Part shown: piece by piece, positions 36,117 through 46,000 of the stretch
Numbering within the stretch: position 1 is the stretch's first letter
How the letters are laid out: each line of letters begins with the position of its first letter
Assembly (NCBI GenBank): GCA_030431575.1
Contig: JAUIIS010000001.1
Location: forward strand, 1 to 64,000
DNA length: 64,000 nt
Origin: Acidimicrobiia bacterium
GTDB taxonomy: Bacteria; Actinomycetota; Acidimicrobiia; Acidimicrobiales; UBA8592
Direction: 5' to 3'
Notes under the pieces: model-generated
Told to the model about the DNA's origin: nothing
Databases searched by the model: none
The model's input: the letters and a program-made list of their open reading frames with translations, nothing else
Position numbers and translations under genes: made by a program

Positions 36117-38293
36117 CAGAACTCCACGTTCACGAGCTTCTTCAGCCACATGCCACCGGTGAACAGCATGAACACGGCGCCGCCCATCAAGAACTTGCCA
36201 GCAGTCTGGCTGGTCATGGCATCGAGGTACTGCGGGTTAGACATCCGCACCCAGCCGCCCACACCAATAGGGAGGACGAACAAGATGATGGCCGAGACTT
36301 TGCCTTCCGCCGAAAGCGCTTTGACCTGATCTCGCAACCGATTCCGGTCTCGGATTGTCTCGCCAACGTTGTCCAAGATCTCGGCGAGGTCGCCACCAAG
36401 TTCACGGTTGATGCCAATGGCTCGAACCACCCAAATGAAGTCTTCGCTCTGGGTGCGTTCGGCAATGTCGTAGAGCGACTCGACCATGTCGCGACCGATA
36501 CGGGCCTCAGCTACCGCTCGGCTGAACTCTTCGCCGGTCGGGGCATCTGCCTGAGCAGCCACAGTGTCAATGCTTTCGACAATGCCGTGTCCGGCGCGCA
36601 AGCTGCCAGCGATCATCATGAGGGTGTCACCCAGTTGATTGCCAAACTTCTTCTGGCGGCGGCTGGCTTTCATGTTCACCCAGGTTCGCCCGCCAAAGAG
36701 CGCCACAAAGAACAGCACGCCGCCCACCAGCGGTGCGAACATGACGGCGCCAAAGAACGCTGCACCAAAGGCAACGCCGATCACCGCCATGATGTATTCG
36801 CCTGGGCGCATGTCCATGCCAGCTCGTTCCAGGGCCGAGTCCAGCGCACCACGTTTCTCTTGCTTTTCCAAGATGCGGTCTGCGGCCACACTGGCGCGAT
36901 CAGCAATGCTGGCCAGACCGCTACGGCTTGGCTTTGTTGGCTTGAAGTTCAACCGCTCGAATGCCGATGGGCCGCGAGGTTCTGCCGACGCAGCCAAGAA
37001 GATGGCCAAGGCGATAGCGAAGAACAGAATGCCACCACCGATGTAGATGGCGTTGTCACTGTTGGCGAAACCGGTTGCGTCAGGGATCTTCGTCAGCACA
37101 GGATCGCTGGTGTCGATCGGTTGTGGCGGGGTGACTAGCGGGTCGCCGTCGACAGTGGTGAGCTCTGAGGTCACCACGCCCGGCACCCTGAGATCGTAGG
37201 AGGCAACCGCAATGATGTCGTTGGCGTCTACCGCGATACCTAGCTTTGCTTGGCCGCCGGCGTTGGCGTGGTAACTCAACTGATACTGGTTAGCCAACCG
37301 AGTGGCGATATCGGCGTAGGTTGCGGACAGCTCGTCTGCGTCTGCGGCCGAGATCAGCTGGCCGCCGAGCTCAGCGGAGAGGTCGATCAACCCCGTGAAG
37401 TCGGCGTCGTCGCTTTCGAGCGTGATGGCGTAAAGGTTGGCGTCGGAAGTGATCAGCGCCACAGCTGCGTCGTCAATCGTGGCGGAACTAGCGGTGTCGG
37501 TGCCGTCTGAAAGCACGATGACAAAGCGCTGTGCGGCCGGGTCGTCGAACTCGTCAGCTGCCACGGTCAAGGCGTCGTACATCGCTGTTTCGCCAGAGGC
37601 CTCAAGCCCATCTATGGCATCTATGGCTGCGTCACGGCTACCTGCGAAACCCACCTCGGTTCTTGCGCTCGCGCCAAAGCTGACCACAGCCACCTTGGTG
37701 GCGTCCTCGAGCGATTCGACGAAGTCGGATGCTGCGGCCTTGGCGGCATCGAGCGGCTCGCCTTCCATGCTTCCGGAGGTGTCAATGACGAGGACAACCT
37801 CAAGAACGTCGCGAAGCTTGGCTACGTCGATCCCTCGGGGTTGACCGTTCTCGGTCAGCGAGAACGAGTCAGAGAAAAGCTCGCCGGCAAGTGCCGGGGG
37901 CACGGCGACGACGACGTCAACGTTGGGATAGTCAGAGGTATCGACGTCGAGAACCTGAACTCCGTCGCCAGCGCCTGCCACTTCTCGTTCGATTGGGCCA
38001 GCGGTGGCTTCTGCTAGCGCAGCTGGGTCGAGCTGAAGTCCTTCGTCGGGCGATTCTTGGCCAGAGGTATCACTGGGCGGGGTGCCTACACCTCCGTCTT
38101 CAGGTTCGGTTTGGCTGGTTCCACCAGACTCGGCGAAGTCTTCGTTGTTACCCGGGAGCGGCTCGTTGTCTTGAGCTCCCGCTGGCAGCTGGACAGAGCC
38201 AAAAGTCAACGCCACGAGTAGCGCCAGCGCAAGCGTGCGTTGGCGGCGTCGTTGCTGTTGTCCCCAGCATCGGGCGCGGTCGACTGATGTCAT
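36116..38293 (-). CDS. tadB: Fusion of von Willebrand factor A domain and TadB platform protein
   Basis: 725 aa. Residues 18-40 are a signal sequence ending near AGA; an acidic linker follows; residues 165-335 are a vWA domain with an intact metal site (Asp171-x-Ser173-x-Ser175 in VIDTSGSMEG, Thr236, Asp263 in LSDGTD). After a membrane helix (about 415-434) comes a cytoplasmic linker and the type II secretion F domain of TadB (about 555-680; MMIAGSLRAGHGIVESI) with C-terminal helices. The start is the ATG 10 bp after the tadA stop. An exported metal-dependent adhesion domain is thus tied to the pilus platform. Confidence 0.88.
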   Translation of the reverse strand: MTSVDRARCWGQQQRRRQRTLALALLVALTFGSVQLPAGAQDNEPLPGNNEDFAESGGTSQTEPEDGGVGTPPSDTSGQESPDEGLQLDPAALAEATAGPIEREVAGAGDGVQVLDVDTSDYPNVDVVVAVPPALAGELFSDSFSLTENGQPRGIDVAKLRDVLEVVLVIDTSGSMEGEPLDAAKAAASDFVESLEDATKVAVVSFGASARTEVGFAGSRDAAIDAIDGLEASGETAMYDALTVAADEFDDPAAQRFVIVLSDGTDTASSATIDDAAVALITSDANLYAITLESDDADFTGLIDLSAELGGQLISAADADELSATYADIATRLANQYQLSYHANAGGQAKLGIAVDANDIIAVASYDLRVPGVVTSELTTVDGDPLVTPPQPIDTSDPVLTKIPDATGFANSDNAIYIGGGILFFAIALAIFLAASAEPRGPSAFERLNFKPTKPSRSGLASIADRASVAADRILEKQEKRGALDSALERAGMDMRPGEYIMAVIGVAFGAAFFGAVMFAPLVGGVLFFVALFGGRTWVNMKASRRQKKFGNQLGDTLMMIAGSLRAGHGIVESIDTVAAQADAPTGEEFSRAVAEARIGRDMVESLYDIAERTQSEDFIWVVRAIGINRELGGDLAEILDNVGETIRDRNRLRDQVKALSAEGKVSAIILFVLPIGVGGWVRMSNPQYLDAMTSQTAGKFLMGGAVFMLFTGGMWLKKLVNVEF

Positions 38294-38303
38294 GAAGCGC
38301 CGC

Positions 38304-39707
38304 TTAGTGCCGTGCCATCGGGGACTTGGTGGCAAACATCTCAGCCGGTAGCTGCACACCGTGGTCGGCGAGGCGTTCGGTGAACATGGGACGAATGCCA
38401 GTGGCTTCGAGGTTTCCAGCAAACCCACCGTCGGCGGTGAAGCCAGCGCCGAAGTCGAACTTGAAGAGGTCGGCCATCGTGATGCGATCGCCTTCCATGC
38501 CCACCACTTCGGCGATTTGGGTGACACGGCGGCTGCCATCACGAAGACGAGACAGCTGAACAATCATGTCGACAGCGGAAGCAACCTGTTCGCGGATCGC
38601 TCGCACCGGAAGGTCCATGCCAGCCATGAGCACCATGGTTTCCACACGAGAGAGTGTGTCTCGAGCGTTGTTGGCGTGAATGGTAGAGAGCGAACCTTCG
38701 TGGCCAGTGTTCATGGCCTGCAACATGTCCAACGTCTCGCCAGAACGGCACTCGCCGACCACAATGCGGTCAGGGCGCATACGTAGGCTGTTCTTGACCA
38801 GGTCGCGGATCTCGACAGCGCCCTTGCCTTCTACGTTGGGTGGGCGGGTCTCAAGCGTGACCACGTGGCGCTGGCGAAGCTGGAGTTCTACCGAGTCCTC
38901 AATGGTCACAATGCGTTCGTCGTCGGGAATGAAGCTTGACAACAAGTTCAACATGGTGGTCTTACCAGTACCGGTACCACCGGAGACCAAGATGTTCAGG
39001 CGCCCAAGGACGCAGGCCTCTAGGAATTCGCCGGTCTGCGCAGTGAACGCACCCTTTTCGATGAGATCGTTGACGTCGAGCTTCTTCTTGGCGAACTTAC
39101 GAATGGTAAGGGCAGGACCGCGCACGGCGAGGGGCGGAATGATGGCGTTCACGCGAGAGCCATCGGGCAGACGAGCGTCACACATGGGCGACGATTCGTC
39201 GATGCGGCGACCAACCTTTGACACGATCCGTTCGATGACCCGTCGGAGGTGGTCGTTGGACACAAACCGGGCGTCAGTGAGTACGAGCTTGCCGCCACGT
39301 TCGATGTAGATCGCATCGTCACCGTTGACCATGACTTCAGACACGGACTCGTCATTGAGGAATTGTTCCATTGGCCCGTAGCCGAGGATGTCGTTCTTAA
39401 CGGCAAGGACGAGGCGTTGACGTTCGTCGGCACTTAGCGGCACCGATTCGGCCTTGATTGCCTCGTCCAACTCTTGGGCAACCATCGTGGATAGCTGCTC
39501 TTGACTCATCGAGGAGTCATAGAGACGCGAGCCCAAGCGACGGAACAACTGTTCTTGCGCTCGAGTCTTGAGAATCTGGAAGGGGTCAAGCGGACGAGCA
39601 CCCTCGTCGTCGTCTTGGGCCGTCGGCGTGGCTACTGCGCCGGGTATCCCTTGGGGTGGGAGATGGCCGTCTTCTCCGGCTTGCCGAAGCATGGCACCGA
39701 GTTTCAT
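38304..39707 (-). CDS. tadA: Tad/CpaF-type secretion ATPase TadA
   Basis: 467 aa hexameric type II/IV secretion ATPase. Walker A LVSGGTGTGKTTMLN, Asp box region RIVTIEDSVELQ, Walker B region DRIVVGECRSGETLDMLQAM and His box SLSTIHANN are visible. The ATG (MKLGAMLRQAGED) overlaps the CpaE stop by 4 bp, which is why longer upstream starts were rejected. It powers Flp pilus assembly. Confidence 0.94.
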   Translation of the reverse strand: MKLGAMLRQAGEDGHLPPQGIPGAVATPTAQDDDEGARPLDPFQILKTRAQEQLFRRLGSRLYDSSMSQEQLSTMVAQELDEAIKAESVPLSADERQRLVLAVKNDILGYGPMEQFLNDESVSEVMVNGDDAIYIERGGKLVLTDARFVSNDHLRRVIERIVSKVGRRIDESSPMCDARLPDGSRVNAIIPPLAVRGPALTIRKFAKKKLDVNDLIEKGAFTAQTGEFLEACVLGRLNILVSGGTGTGKTTMLNLLSSFIPDDERIVTIEDSVELQLRQRHVVTLETRPPNVEGKGAVEIRDLVKNSLRMRPDRIVVGECRSGETLDMLQAMNTGHEGSLSTIHANNARDTLSRVETMVLMAGMDLPVRAIREQVASAVDMIVQLSRLRDGSRRVTQIAEVVGMEGDRITMADLFKFDFGAGFTADGGFAGNLEATGIRPMFTERLADHGVQLPAEMFATKSPMARH

Positions 39708-40891
39708 CGCTTCCCTTTCCATCCACGCTTCGCGCGTGAGTCTTCGGCCTGTTCTGGCACAAAGCGGTCGACTAGTTCTTGCATTGCACGTGCGGCGGGA
39801 TCCTTGGGAGCGCTGTGAATAATGGGCGCACCCTGATTGGTGGACATAACCACCTGACGTGAGCTTGGGATCTCGACGCAAGCCTGCAGCCCAACGGTTT
39901 GTTCGATGTCGCTGGTGCGCAGGCCCACACGGGTACCAGCGCGGTTCACAACAAAGTGCCGTTCTTGGCGAGTCATGCCAATGGTGTCGAGGGTCTCGAC
40001 GTGGCGACTCATGGCCCGAACACTGGGAACCTCTGAGGAACTCAGCAAGACGAGATCAGTAGAGAACTCCATGGCGGTGATGGCGTGGTCGTCGATCCCT
40101 GAAGACGTGTCGATGACGACGTACTCGAAGATCCCGACAAGCAGATCGAGAATGGCCTTCACCTGTTGTGAGGTCACTTCGGCTGCATCCACCAGCGACT
40201 GGGGAGGGCCAAGGAGGAACAAGCCTGATGGGTGCGGTGTCAAGAACACCTTTAGCGTCGTGGCATCAAGTACCGAAGCGTTCAACGCTGCATCGGTGAG
40301 CGTTTGTTCTGGCTCGAGGTTCATAGTGGAGCCACAGTCGCCAAACTGAATGTCAAGGTCGACAAGGACTACGCCACCGGGCGCAACCTCGTTGAGACCT
40401 AACGCCAGGTTCGTAGCCACAACGGTCTTGCCACTTCCACCCTTGGCGGAAAGCACGCTGATGACCCTGTTGGTGGAAACGCTGGCCGTTTCGTTGGATG
40501 GCATGGCGCTACGCAAGCGCGCAGCGGCACCTAGTAGCCGGTCAACAGCCTCACGGATTTGGTCGCCCGAAGCGTTTGGGGGCACAACCTCGCGTACACC
40601 GAGACGCATGGCCCCCATGAGCAGGTCTGGGGTTGCAGGCGCAATAATGAGGCGCCCGATCTCTGGGTGTTCACGGTCGAATGCGCCTGCCCATTCCAGG
40701 GCGACGGACTCCGGGACCGTCGGGCCAACGATGACAACGTCAGGAACGGGAACCACGGTGCTTTGCACAACCTCGATGGGTTGTGCGTCGCGCCACGCCG
40801 GATCCCACTTGCGCGAGATCTCGACGGTGTCACCGACAAGCCCCTGTAAGAAGGGCACAAAGCTCTCTTCGGGGGTGAGGAGCAGGATCAT
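39704..40891 (-). CDS. cpaE: CpaE/TadZ-like pilus localisation ATPase
   Basis: 395 aa. N-terminal receiver-like domain without the usual Asp triad (MILLLTPEESF to about 125), then a MinD/ParA ATPase with deviant Walker A (SAKGGSGKTVVATNLAL) and DLDIQFGD/IDTSSGIDDHAI motifs. Such proteins place the Tad machine in the cell. Start ATG is 5 bp after the cpaB stop. Confidence 0.92.
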   Translation of the reverse strand: MILLLTPEESFVPFLQGLVGDTVEISRKWDPAWRDAQPIEVVQSTVVPVPDVVIVGPTVPESVALEWAGAFDREHPEIGRLIIAPATPDLLMGAMRLGVREVVPPNASGDQIREAVDRLLGAAARLRSAMPSNETASVSTNRVISVLSAKGGSGKTVVATNLALGLNEVAPGGVVLVDLDIQFGDCGSTMNLEPEQTLTDAALNASVLDATTLKVFLTPHPSGLFLLGPPQSLVDAAEVTSQQVKAILDLLVGIFEYVVIDTSSGIDDHAITAMEFSTDLVLLSSSEVPSVRAMSRHVETLDTIGMTRQERHFVVNRAGTRVGLRTSDIEQTVGLQACVEIPSSRQVVMSTNQGAPIIHSAPKDPAARAMQELVDRFVPEQAEDSRAKRGWKGKR

Positions 40892-40896
40892 GTGGA

Positions 40897-41733
40897 TTAG
40901 TCCTCGAAGATCTCTGGCATGGTGATGATCTTGGTGGGCCCTGTGTCGTCGGGAGTCTGGGCCGCAAGCCACAGTTCGCCGTTGACGGCTGCAAAGACCG
41001 CCCGCTCTACATCGATTGGGTCGAGGGCGAAGGTGACCACGAAGCTGGTGGCTGGAGCGAGGAGGGCCTCGCTGGGAACGCCACCTTCGTCGGTTTCTCC
41101 TTGTGCGAAGACCGGAGCGGTATCGGCCTGGACCTCAACAACCAGTGCGTTGTGGACCAAGATGTGTGTGGCTGAGCCGGCACCTTCATCGACGATGGAT
41201 TCCGGAATGGCAATGATCGTGCCGTCAAGGTCGACTGTGTCGGACAGTGGGCCGCTGTAGTTGGAGAAGGATGCAACAATGGCCACCGTGTCGCCGGCGT
41301 CGATGATGCCGCCAAGAGCTGCTTCGGTAGTGAAACGGATAGGCAGCTCGAGCTTGCCTTCTGGCACCTCGATACGTCGGCTGGGTAGGTCGTCTCGGCG
41401 AGCGTCTAGCTCGGTCGGGGCCACAAAGCGGCTGGCGAGAAGCTGTTCACCGGGGACAAGGTCCACGTTGGCGACGAACTCGGCCAGGTCGTTTAGGTCG
41501 GTTACCGCATCGGAGGCCCGGATCTTGACCGGGACTTCTTCCAGCGCGACGAAGCGACCAATCGAGGCACCATCGGTGCCTTGCGGGATTTGGCTCTTAA
41601 TGATGTAGACCGCGGCCAGCTCTTCTCCAGCTGTGGCTCGGTCTGCGGCTCCTCGAACAAAGCCGACGAGGACAAATGTGCCCACGCCTGCCAGCAGCAG
41701 CGCTGCTACCAGGGCAATGATGCGACGTCTCAT
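40897..41733 (-). CDS. cpaB: Flp pilus assembly protein CpaB/RcpC
   Basis: 278 aa from the ATG giving MRRRIIALVAALLL, with GGAG upstream. One N-terminal membrane helix, a SAF domain (VYIIKSQIPQGTDGASIGRFVALEEVPVKI) and an RcpC/CpaB domain (PIRFTTEAALGGIIDAGDTVAIVA). It is thought to help pilus export or bind cell-wall material. First of the tightly packed Tad genes; separated from the pilin genes by about 410 bp. Confidence 0.88.
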   Translation of the reverse strand: MRRRIIALVAALLLAGVGTFVLVGFVRGAADRATAGEELAAVYIIKSQIPQGTDGASIGRFVALEEVPVKIRASDAVTDLNDLAEFVANVDLVPGEQLLASRFVAPTELDARRDDLPSRRIEVPEGKLELPIRFTTEAALGGIIDAGDTVAIVASFSNYSGPLSDTVDLDGTIIAIPESIVDEGAGSATHILVHNALVVEVQADTAPVFAQGETDEGGVPSEALLAPATSFVVTFALDPIDVERAVFAAVNGELWLAAQTPDDTGPTKIITMPEIFED

Positions 41734-42145
41734 CTCTTCTCCATCTCGTGTGTCCCGCACTACGGCGTCAGCTGAGCAATCGGCAGTGCGCGTGCCGAGT
41801 TGAGCTGTTACGCGATTCTGGGGAGTTGGTCTCGAGGCCAACTAGGTCATCGTGACCAGGCTGGCTGTTTCAATCACGTGCGGTTGGGCTTGGGCAGTGT
41901 CGCCCACTGCCACAGTCGGTGTACCTATGTTTCGGTTGGCGGACCAGACCAACCGGGAAGCACGCCAAAACGGCCAACAGCGACCAGCCCACTGGGGACT
42001 CGTCGCTGTTGCTTTGGAAGTTCGGTGGTCGCCGTTCGTCACTTCGCTCCTCACCAACGGCCCTTTCGCCTACGGCAAAACGCTCCCTGGATGTGAAAGC
42101 TGGCCCTTAAAGACCAAGCGCTAGCGGCAATGTGTGACCGAGTCG
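41734..42145. other. 412-bp gap between cpaB and flp1 without a convincing gene
   Basis: No reading frame here has a ribosome site or recognisable protein. It contains several short perfect inverted repeats: GGCAGTG/CACTGCC at 41893-41911 and CGGTTGG/CCAACCG at 41933-41955. It may hold a separate promoter or structured leader for cpaB and a processing site that lets pilin mRNA be more abundant. Confidence 0.4.
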
Positions 42146-42361
42146 TTAAAGACCCGCGTCCACCATCTCGTTCTCAGTGGTCTGGTACAGACCTTGGGTG
42201 CGTTGACCAAGCAGGCCGACCGCCCCAATAATGATCCCGGCAATAAGTGCCACGATCAGTGCGTACTCCACAGCTGTGGCGCCACGGCTACGTCGAGCAG
42301 TGCGGACCGGGACGGTTTCAAACGCCTCTGCCTCGCCATCGATCTCGTTCAAATCATTCAT
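42146..42361 (-). CDS. flp: Flp-type pilin 1
   Basis: 71 aa. Type IVb prepilin with long leader; predicted cleavage after Gly27 (SRG/ATAVEYAL), giving the family's Glu5-Tyr6 motif and a hydrophobic helix (ALIVALIAGIIIGAVGLLG). The mature pilin is about 44 aa. It is the second pilin gene of the transcript. A prepilin peptidase gene is not in the window. Confidence 0.93.
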   Translation of the reverse strand: MNDLNEIDGEAEAFETVPVRTARRSRGATAVEYALIVALIAGIIIGAVGLLGQRTQGLYQTTENEMVDAGL

Positions 42362-42458
42362 TCAGCTTGCCTCTCCCGTCGCTGTTGTCCCCATCGTGGG
42401 CCCGTTGGCAGACCTGGAGCCCTCGGGCGGGCAGTGGTCGCTAAGTGTGGCGCGAAGA

Positions 42459-42484
42459 GGGCCGGGTCGATGCTGACCCGGCCC
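42459..42484 (-). terminator. Hairpin between the two pilin genes
   Basis: GGGCCGGGTC and GACCCGGCCC pair perfectly over 10 bp around a 6-nt loop, about 30 bp after the stop of the first pilin gene (minus strand). Without a clean U-tract it could act as a partial terminator or an mRNA stabiliser that raises pilin 2 over the downstream genes. Confidence 0.6.
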
Positions 42485-42515
42485 CTTCACGACATTCTTC
42501 CGGGGTGGGAAGGAA

Positions 42516-42707
42516 TTAGATTCCGTCTGCCACAGTCTGGAAGTTCTCGCTGACCTTGGAGCCAAGGATGCCGACAACACCGATGATGATGGCGGCGATC
42601 AGAGCAACGATCAGGCCATATTCAACGGCGGTTGCGCCACGCTCTTCTTCACGGAGAGCGGCAGCTGCGGAGGTCATACGGACATATGCGTTAAGTACGG
42701 TGTTCAT
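42516..42707 (-). CDS. flp: Flp-type pilin 2 (promoter-proximal)
   Basis: 63 aa. Predicted prepilin cleavage after Gly24 (ERG/ATAVEYGL) with Glu29-Tyr30, then the hydrophobic helix IVALIAAIIIGVVGILG and a short tail ending VADGI. First gene of the Tad transcript, so probably the major pilin. The processed core is nearly the same as in the other pilin, which points to gene duplication. Confidence 0.93.
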   Translation of the reverse strand: MNTVLNAYVRMTSAAAALREEERGATAVEYGLIVALIAAIIIGVVGILGSKVSENFQTVADGI

Positions 42708-43059
42708 TTTGGGTGGTGCCCCTTGTTTGGGTTTTGGTTAGGTAGGTGAATGGTTGGTACAGCTGGAGTGTCAGCTACCGGTGTGGAGGAGAGCTTGCGC
42801 TCCGCCCCTCCCGCAGGGTGGCGACATCGTTGTCGCAACCTTGGCGGATTGGCAGGAAACCCGCCTTGTTGCGAAACTTTCTCAACACAGCTGGACCTAA
42901 CATTCGGTTTTCAAGTACCGGTTTGCCCGGCGCTAGTAAGGCAATCGGAGTCCGCCCGGCTGACTTGAGTACGGCGTCCGAATAAGGCCCAATGACTCAC
43001 CATTAGGGCCGACTTGATAGGGGGAAACCCCCCAATCAGGGTCGCTGTACTAGGCCAAG
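42708..43059 (-). promoter_or_regulatory. Long intergenic leader/promoter region of the pilin operon
   Basis: 352 bp with no convincing gene. Read towards the pilin gene it contains a hairpin with TGAT/ATCA and GGGGG/CCCCC arms (43015-43038), a segment with GGGCAAACC followed by GAAAACC, and a GC-rich stretch ending about 60 bp before the ATG. The length suggests a structured 5' leader. GGGCAAACC recalls part of the cyclic-di-GMP-I riboswitch core, but the 3' half of that motif was not found. Confidence 0.4.
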
Positions 43060-43087
43060 TAGCTATCTGCAGAATCTGCGATAGCTA
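43060..43087 (-). terminator. Hairpin overlapping the lhr stop codon
   Basis: TAGCTATCGCAG and CTGC-A-GATAGCTA pair over 12 bp with one bulged A around an ATT loop. The TAG stop of the helicase gene forms the base of the stem on the minus strand. Likely transcription end or 3' stabiliser; it also separates the helicase gene from the pilin promoter region. Confidence 0.55.
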
Positions 43088-46000
43088 CCGTGCTGGACGA
43101 AGGACGAAGCCTTTGTAGCCCCGTGTGAAACCGGCCTCGAGGAGAGCGGCCCCAACATCGGGTTCGTCTCCCATCGGTTGTCCGTTCACCTTTGTGAGTT
43201 CCAGCGCGTCGAGCTTTCCGGAGCGCACCGCGTCGCCCAATGGTGCTGCCCAGACTGTTGCCGGGCACGAGAACGTAGCTACTGATTTGCCGCCACGCTC
43301 AACAAAGACGGCCGGTTCCCCCTGCGCTAGAAGGAGATACGCGCCCGCTGTTCGGGCCGGCCTACCAGCTGAGTCGGGCCAGCCGAGGGCGGCGCCGTAG
43401 GGCTGGGCCGGGTCAGTTGCTGCCAGAAGCACCCATGCGTCGCCGTCACGTTGGGCTGAGCCAGCAGGCGATGACGTGGTCACCGCAAAGGGATCTGCGC
43501 CGATTTCGCCCCGATGGTCGCGTAGGCGATCCACTGCACCAGGCAAGGCAAACTGCGCCGCCCCTAGGCCAGCCACGAAGTACCCGCGACGGACCTTGCC
43601 TTGTTCTTCGAGTGCCTTGAGTACGGGGTAGACACCGGCGAAACCGCCTTGGTGGCCTTCGGCAAGAACCGCTTCTCTGGTAACGATGCCAAAGCGTTCA
43701 AGGAGCTGGCGGGCCCTGGCGTGGGCGGCGACGGTTGGTTCGGTCGGTTCTCGGTACAGCGATGACACCAGAGACCAACGACCAGCTCCAGCAGGCGGCC
43801 CGACCCGTCGGAGCTGCCCTGGCCGAGGCCGGCGGGTGCGACCTCCGCTGCTACGTCGCGACCTGCGTTTGCTGACGAATGCTCGCAGCGGAGCCAGCGA
43901 GTCGTTGGTCACGATGCCAGCCCACACCAAGTCCCATAGGGCGGCCAACACTGTGGTGTCATCTGCGTCGAGGCCGGCTGCGGCGCAAGCGCCAGCGAGG
44001 TCGGGCCAAAAGCAGGCGCCTGCTTGGGCCAAGTGGTCGAGCAGCGCGGTGTGGTGTGGCTCGGCTGGGACTGCATCGTCGTCTAGTGGTGGGAGCAGCG
44101 CAAGGTGGTCTCGAAACACCAGCCTTATCCGACCATCGTTTGAGCCAATGGCTCCCGAGCCGGTCCAGACCACTTCGCCCGAGGTGGAGAGTTCGTCCAG
44201 CAGCGACGGCCGGTAGTCGGTCATGCGTGCGGGCATGATGTCGGTCTCAAAGGTTGATGCCACGAGCGGGGCACCTTCGAGGGTGGCTAACACTTCTGCG
44301 GCCGCGTCGATGCCTCGCCGATCGCGCCCAACTCCTTGCCAGGCGGGCAGGAACCGGGCCAGCGCCGCCTGATCCACGGGCTCGATCTCGTGGCGAAGCG
44401 CAGCGAGCGATCGTCTTCTGAGCCGGCGGAGGACTTCTGCGTCGCACCATTCTCGCTCAACACCACCCGGCCTGAACTCGCCAAGTGTGACGACACCGTC
44501 GGACTGCAGGTCAACCAGCGCCCTTTGGATGGGTTCGAGCGAGGCTCCGAGCCACGCGCGCACATCGCGGTCGTGGAACGGGCCGTGGGTGCGGGCGTAA
44601 CGTCGCACCAGGTCATGCCAAGGCTGCTCCACAGACTCGGTGAACACCTGTGGCAAGCCGGGGGGCAGGGCCACACCGGCCACGTCCCTTAGCCGAGATG
44701 CATCCTCAGCTGCCGCCCAGTGCGGTTCACCGTTGAGGGCTACCTCTATGACCCGCCTCTCGGTGGTGAGCTGATCTAACCACCCGGCTATGTCACTGCC
44801 TTGGGCAACCCGGGCGTCGATGCCTATGGCCGAGAGCGGTCCCAACAACCGGAGCATGTCTTGGAGTTCGTCGGCGTCGCGGGCCGCACGCTCTGGGGTG
44901 AGGCGCTGTAGCTCGAGTTCGAGGTCGGCCAGAACTTCGGGGTCAATCAGTTCACGGAGTTCTTCGGCGCCAAGGAGATCTCGCAGGAGGTCTCGGTCGA
45001 GCGCCAGGGCGGTTGCGCGGCGCTCTGCCAGCGGGGCATCACCCTCGTACATGTAGACCGAGATCCAGCCAAACAGCAGCGACTGTGCAAACGGCGATGC
45101 CTTGTTGGTGTCCACCGACACCACCCGCACCTTGCGTTGCTGCACGTCTCGGAGCAGCGCTCGTAAGCCCGGCAAGTCGAACACATCGTTGAGACACTCG
45201 CGCGTGGTTTCGAGCAGAATTGGAAAGTCGGGGTAGTCGGCGGCCACGGCCAGGAGGTCTGCGGCTCGCTGGCGCTGTTGCCAAAGCGGGGTTCGTTTGT
45301 CCGGGCGTCGCCGCGGTAACAGCAAAGATCGGGCAGCGCATTCTCGGAACCGGGCACTAAACATTGCGGTGCTGGGTAGTTCGTTGATGACGAGCTGGTC
45401 GATTGCGTCGGGGTCCGGCACCAGGCGTTCGACGGCGATGTTGTCGATGGCTTCGGGCAGCCGCAGCACAATGCCGTCGTCTGACCACAAGACCTCGAGG
45501 TCTCGACCTAGCTCCTCAGACAGCGACGCTCGCAGGGCCATGGCCCACGGGGCGTGCACCTGGGCCCCGAAGGGCGACAAGATGCACACTCGCCAGTCGC
45601 CGATTTCGTCCGGGAATCGCTCGACGACGATAGTGCGGTCGTCGGGCAGCACACCTGATGCTTCGATCTGGTCGTCGAGATAGCCGACGACGTTTTCGGC
45701 TGCCAGTTTGTCGAGCCGGTAGTTCTCCATGAGGGTTTGTTGAGCGTCGGGGCCCCGAATAGTGCGCAGGAATTCGCCTACTGCGGCGCCGAGCTCGTAG
45801 GGCCGGCCCGGGCCGTCTCCATGCCAGAACGGCATTCGGCCGGGTTCGCCGGGCGCCGGGGTGACAATGACGCGTTCGAAGGTGATCTCTTCGATGCGCC
45901 ATGTGCTGGCCCCCAACAAGAAGGTCTCGCCTGGGCGACTTTCGTAGACCATTTCTTCGTCTAGCTCGCCAACGCGGGTGCCGTCGGGAAGGAACACGCC

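Noticed and set aside
35924-37138. 404-codon open frame on the plus strand
   Set aside because: Antisense to tadC and the vWA-TadB fusion; no recognisable protein features.
41842-42057. Possible 71-aa minus-strand protein between cpaB and flp1
   Set aside because: No ribosome site, odd composition and no hydrophobic or conserved pattern; kept only as part of the gap description.
42708-43059. Cyclic-di-GMP-I riboswitch before flp
   Set aside because: Only the GGGCAAACC-like piece and a GAAA are visible; the CGCAAAGCC and GG-TAGC-GGGTTACC parts are missing, so no riboswitch is called.
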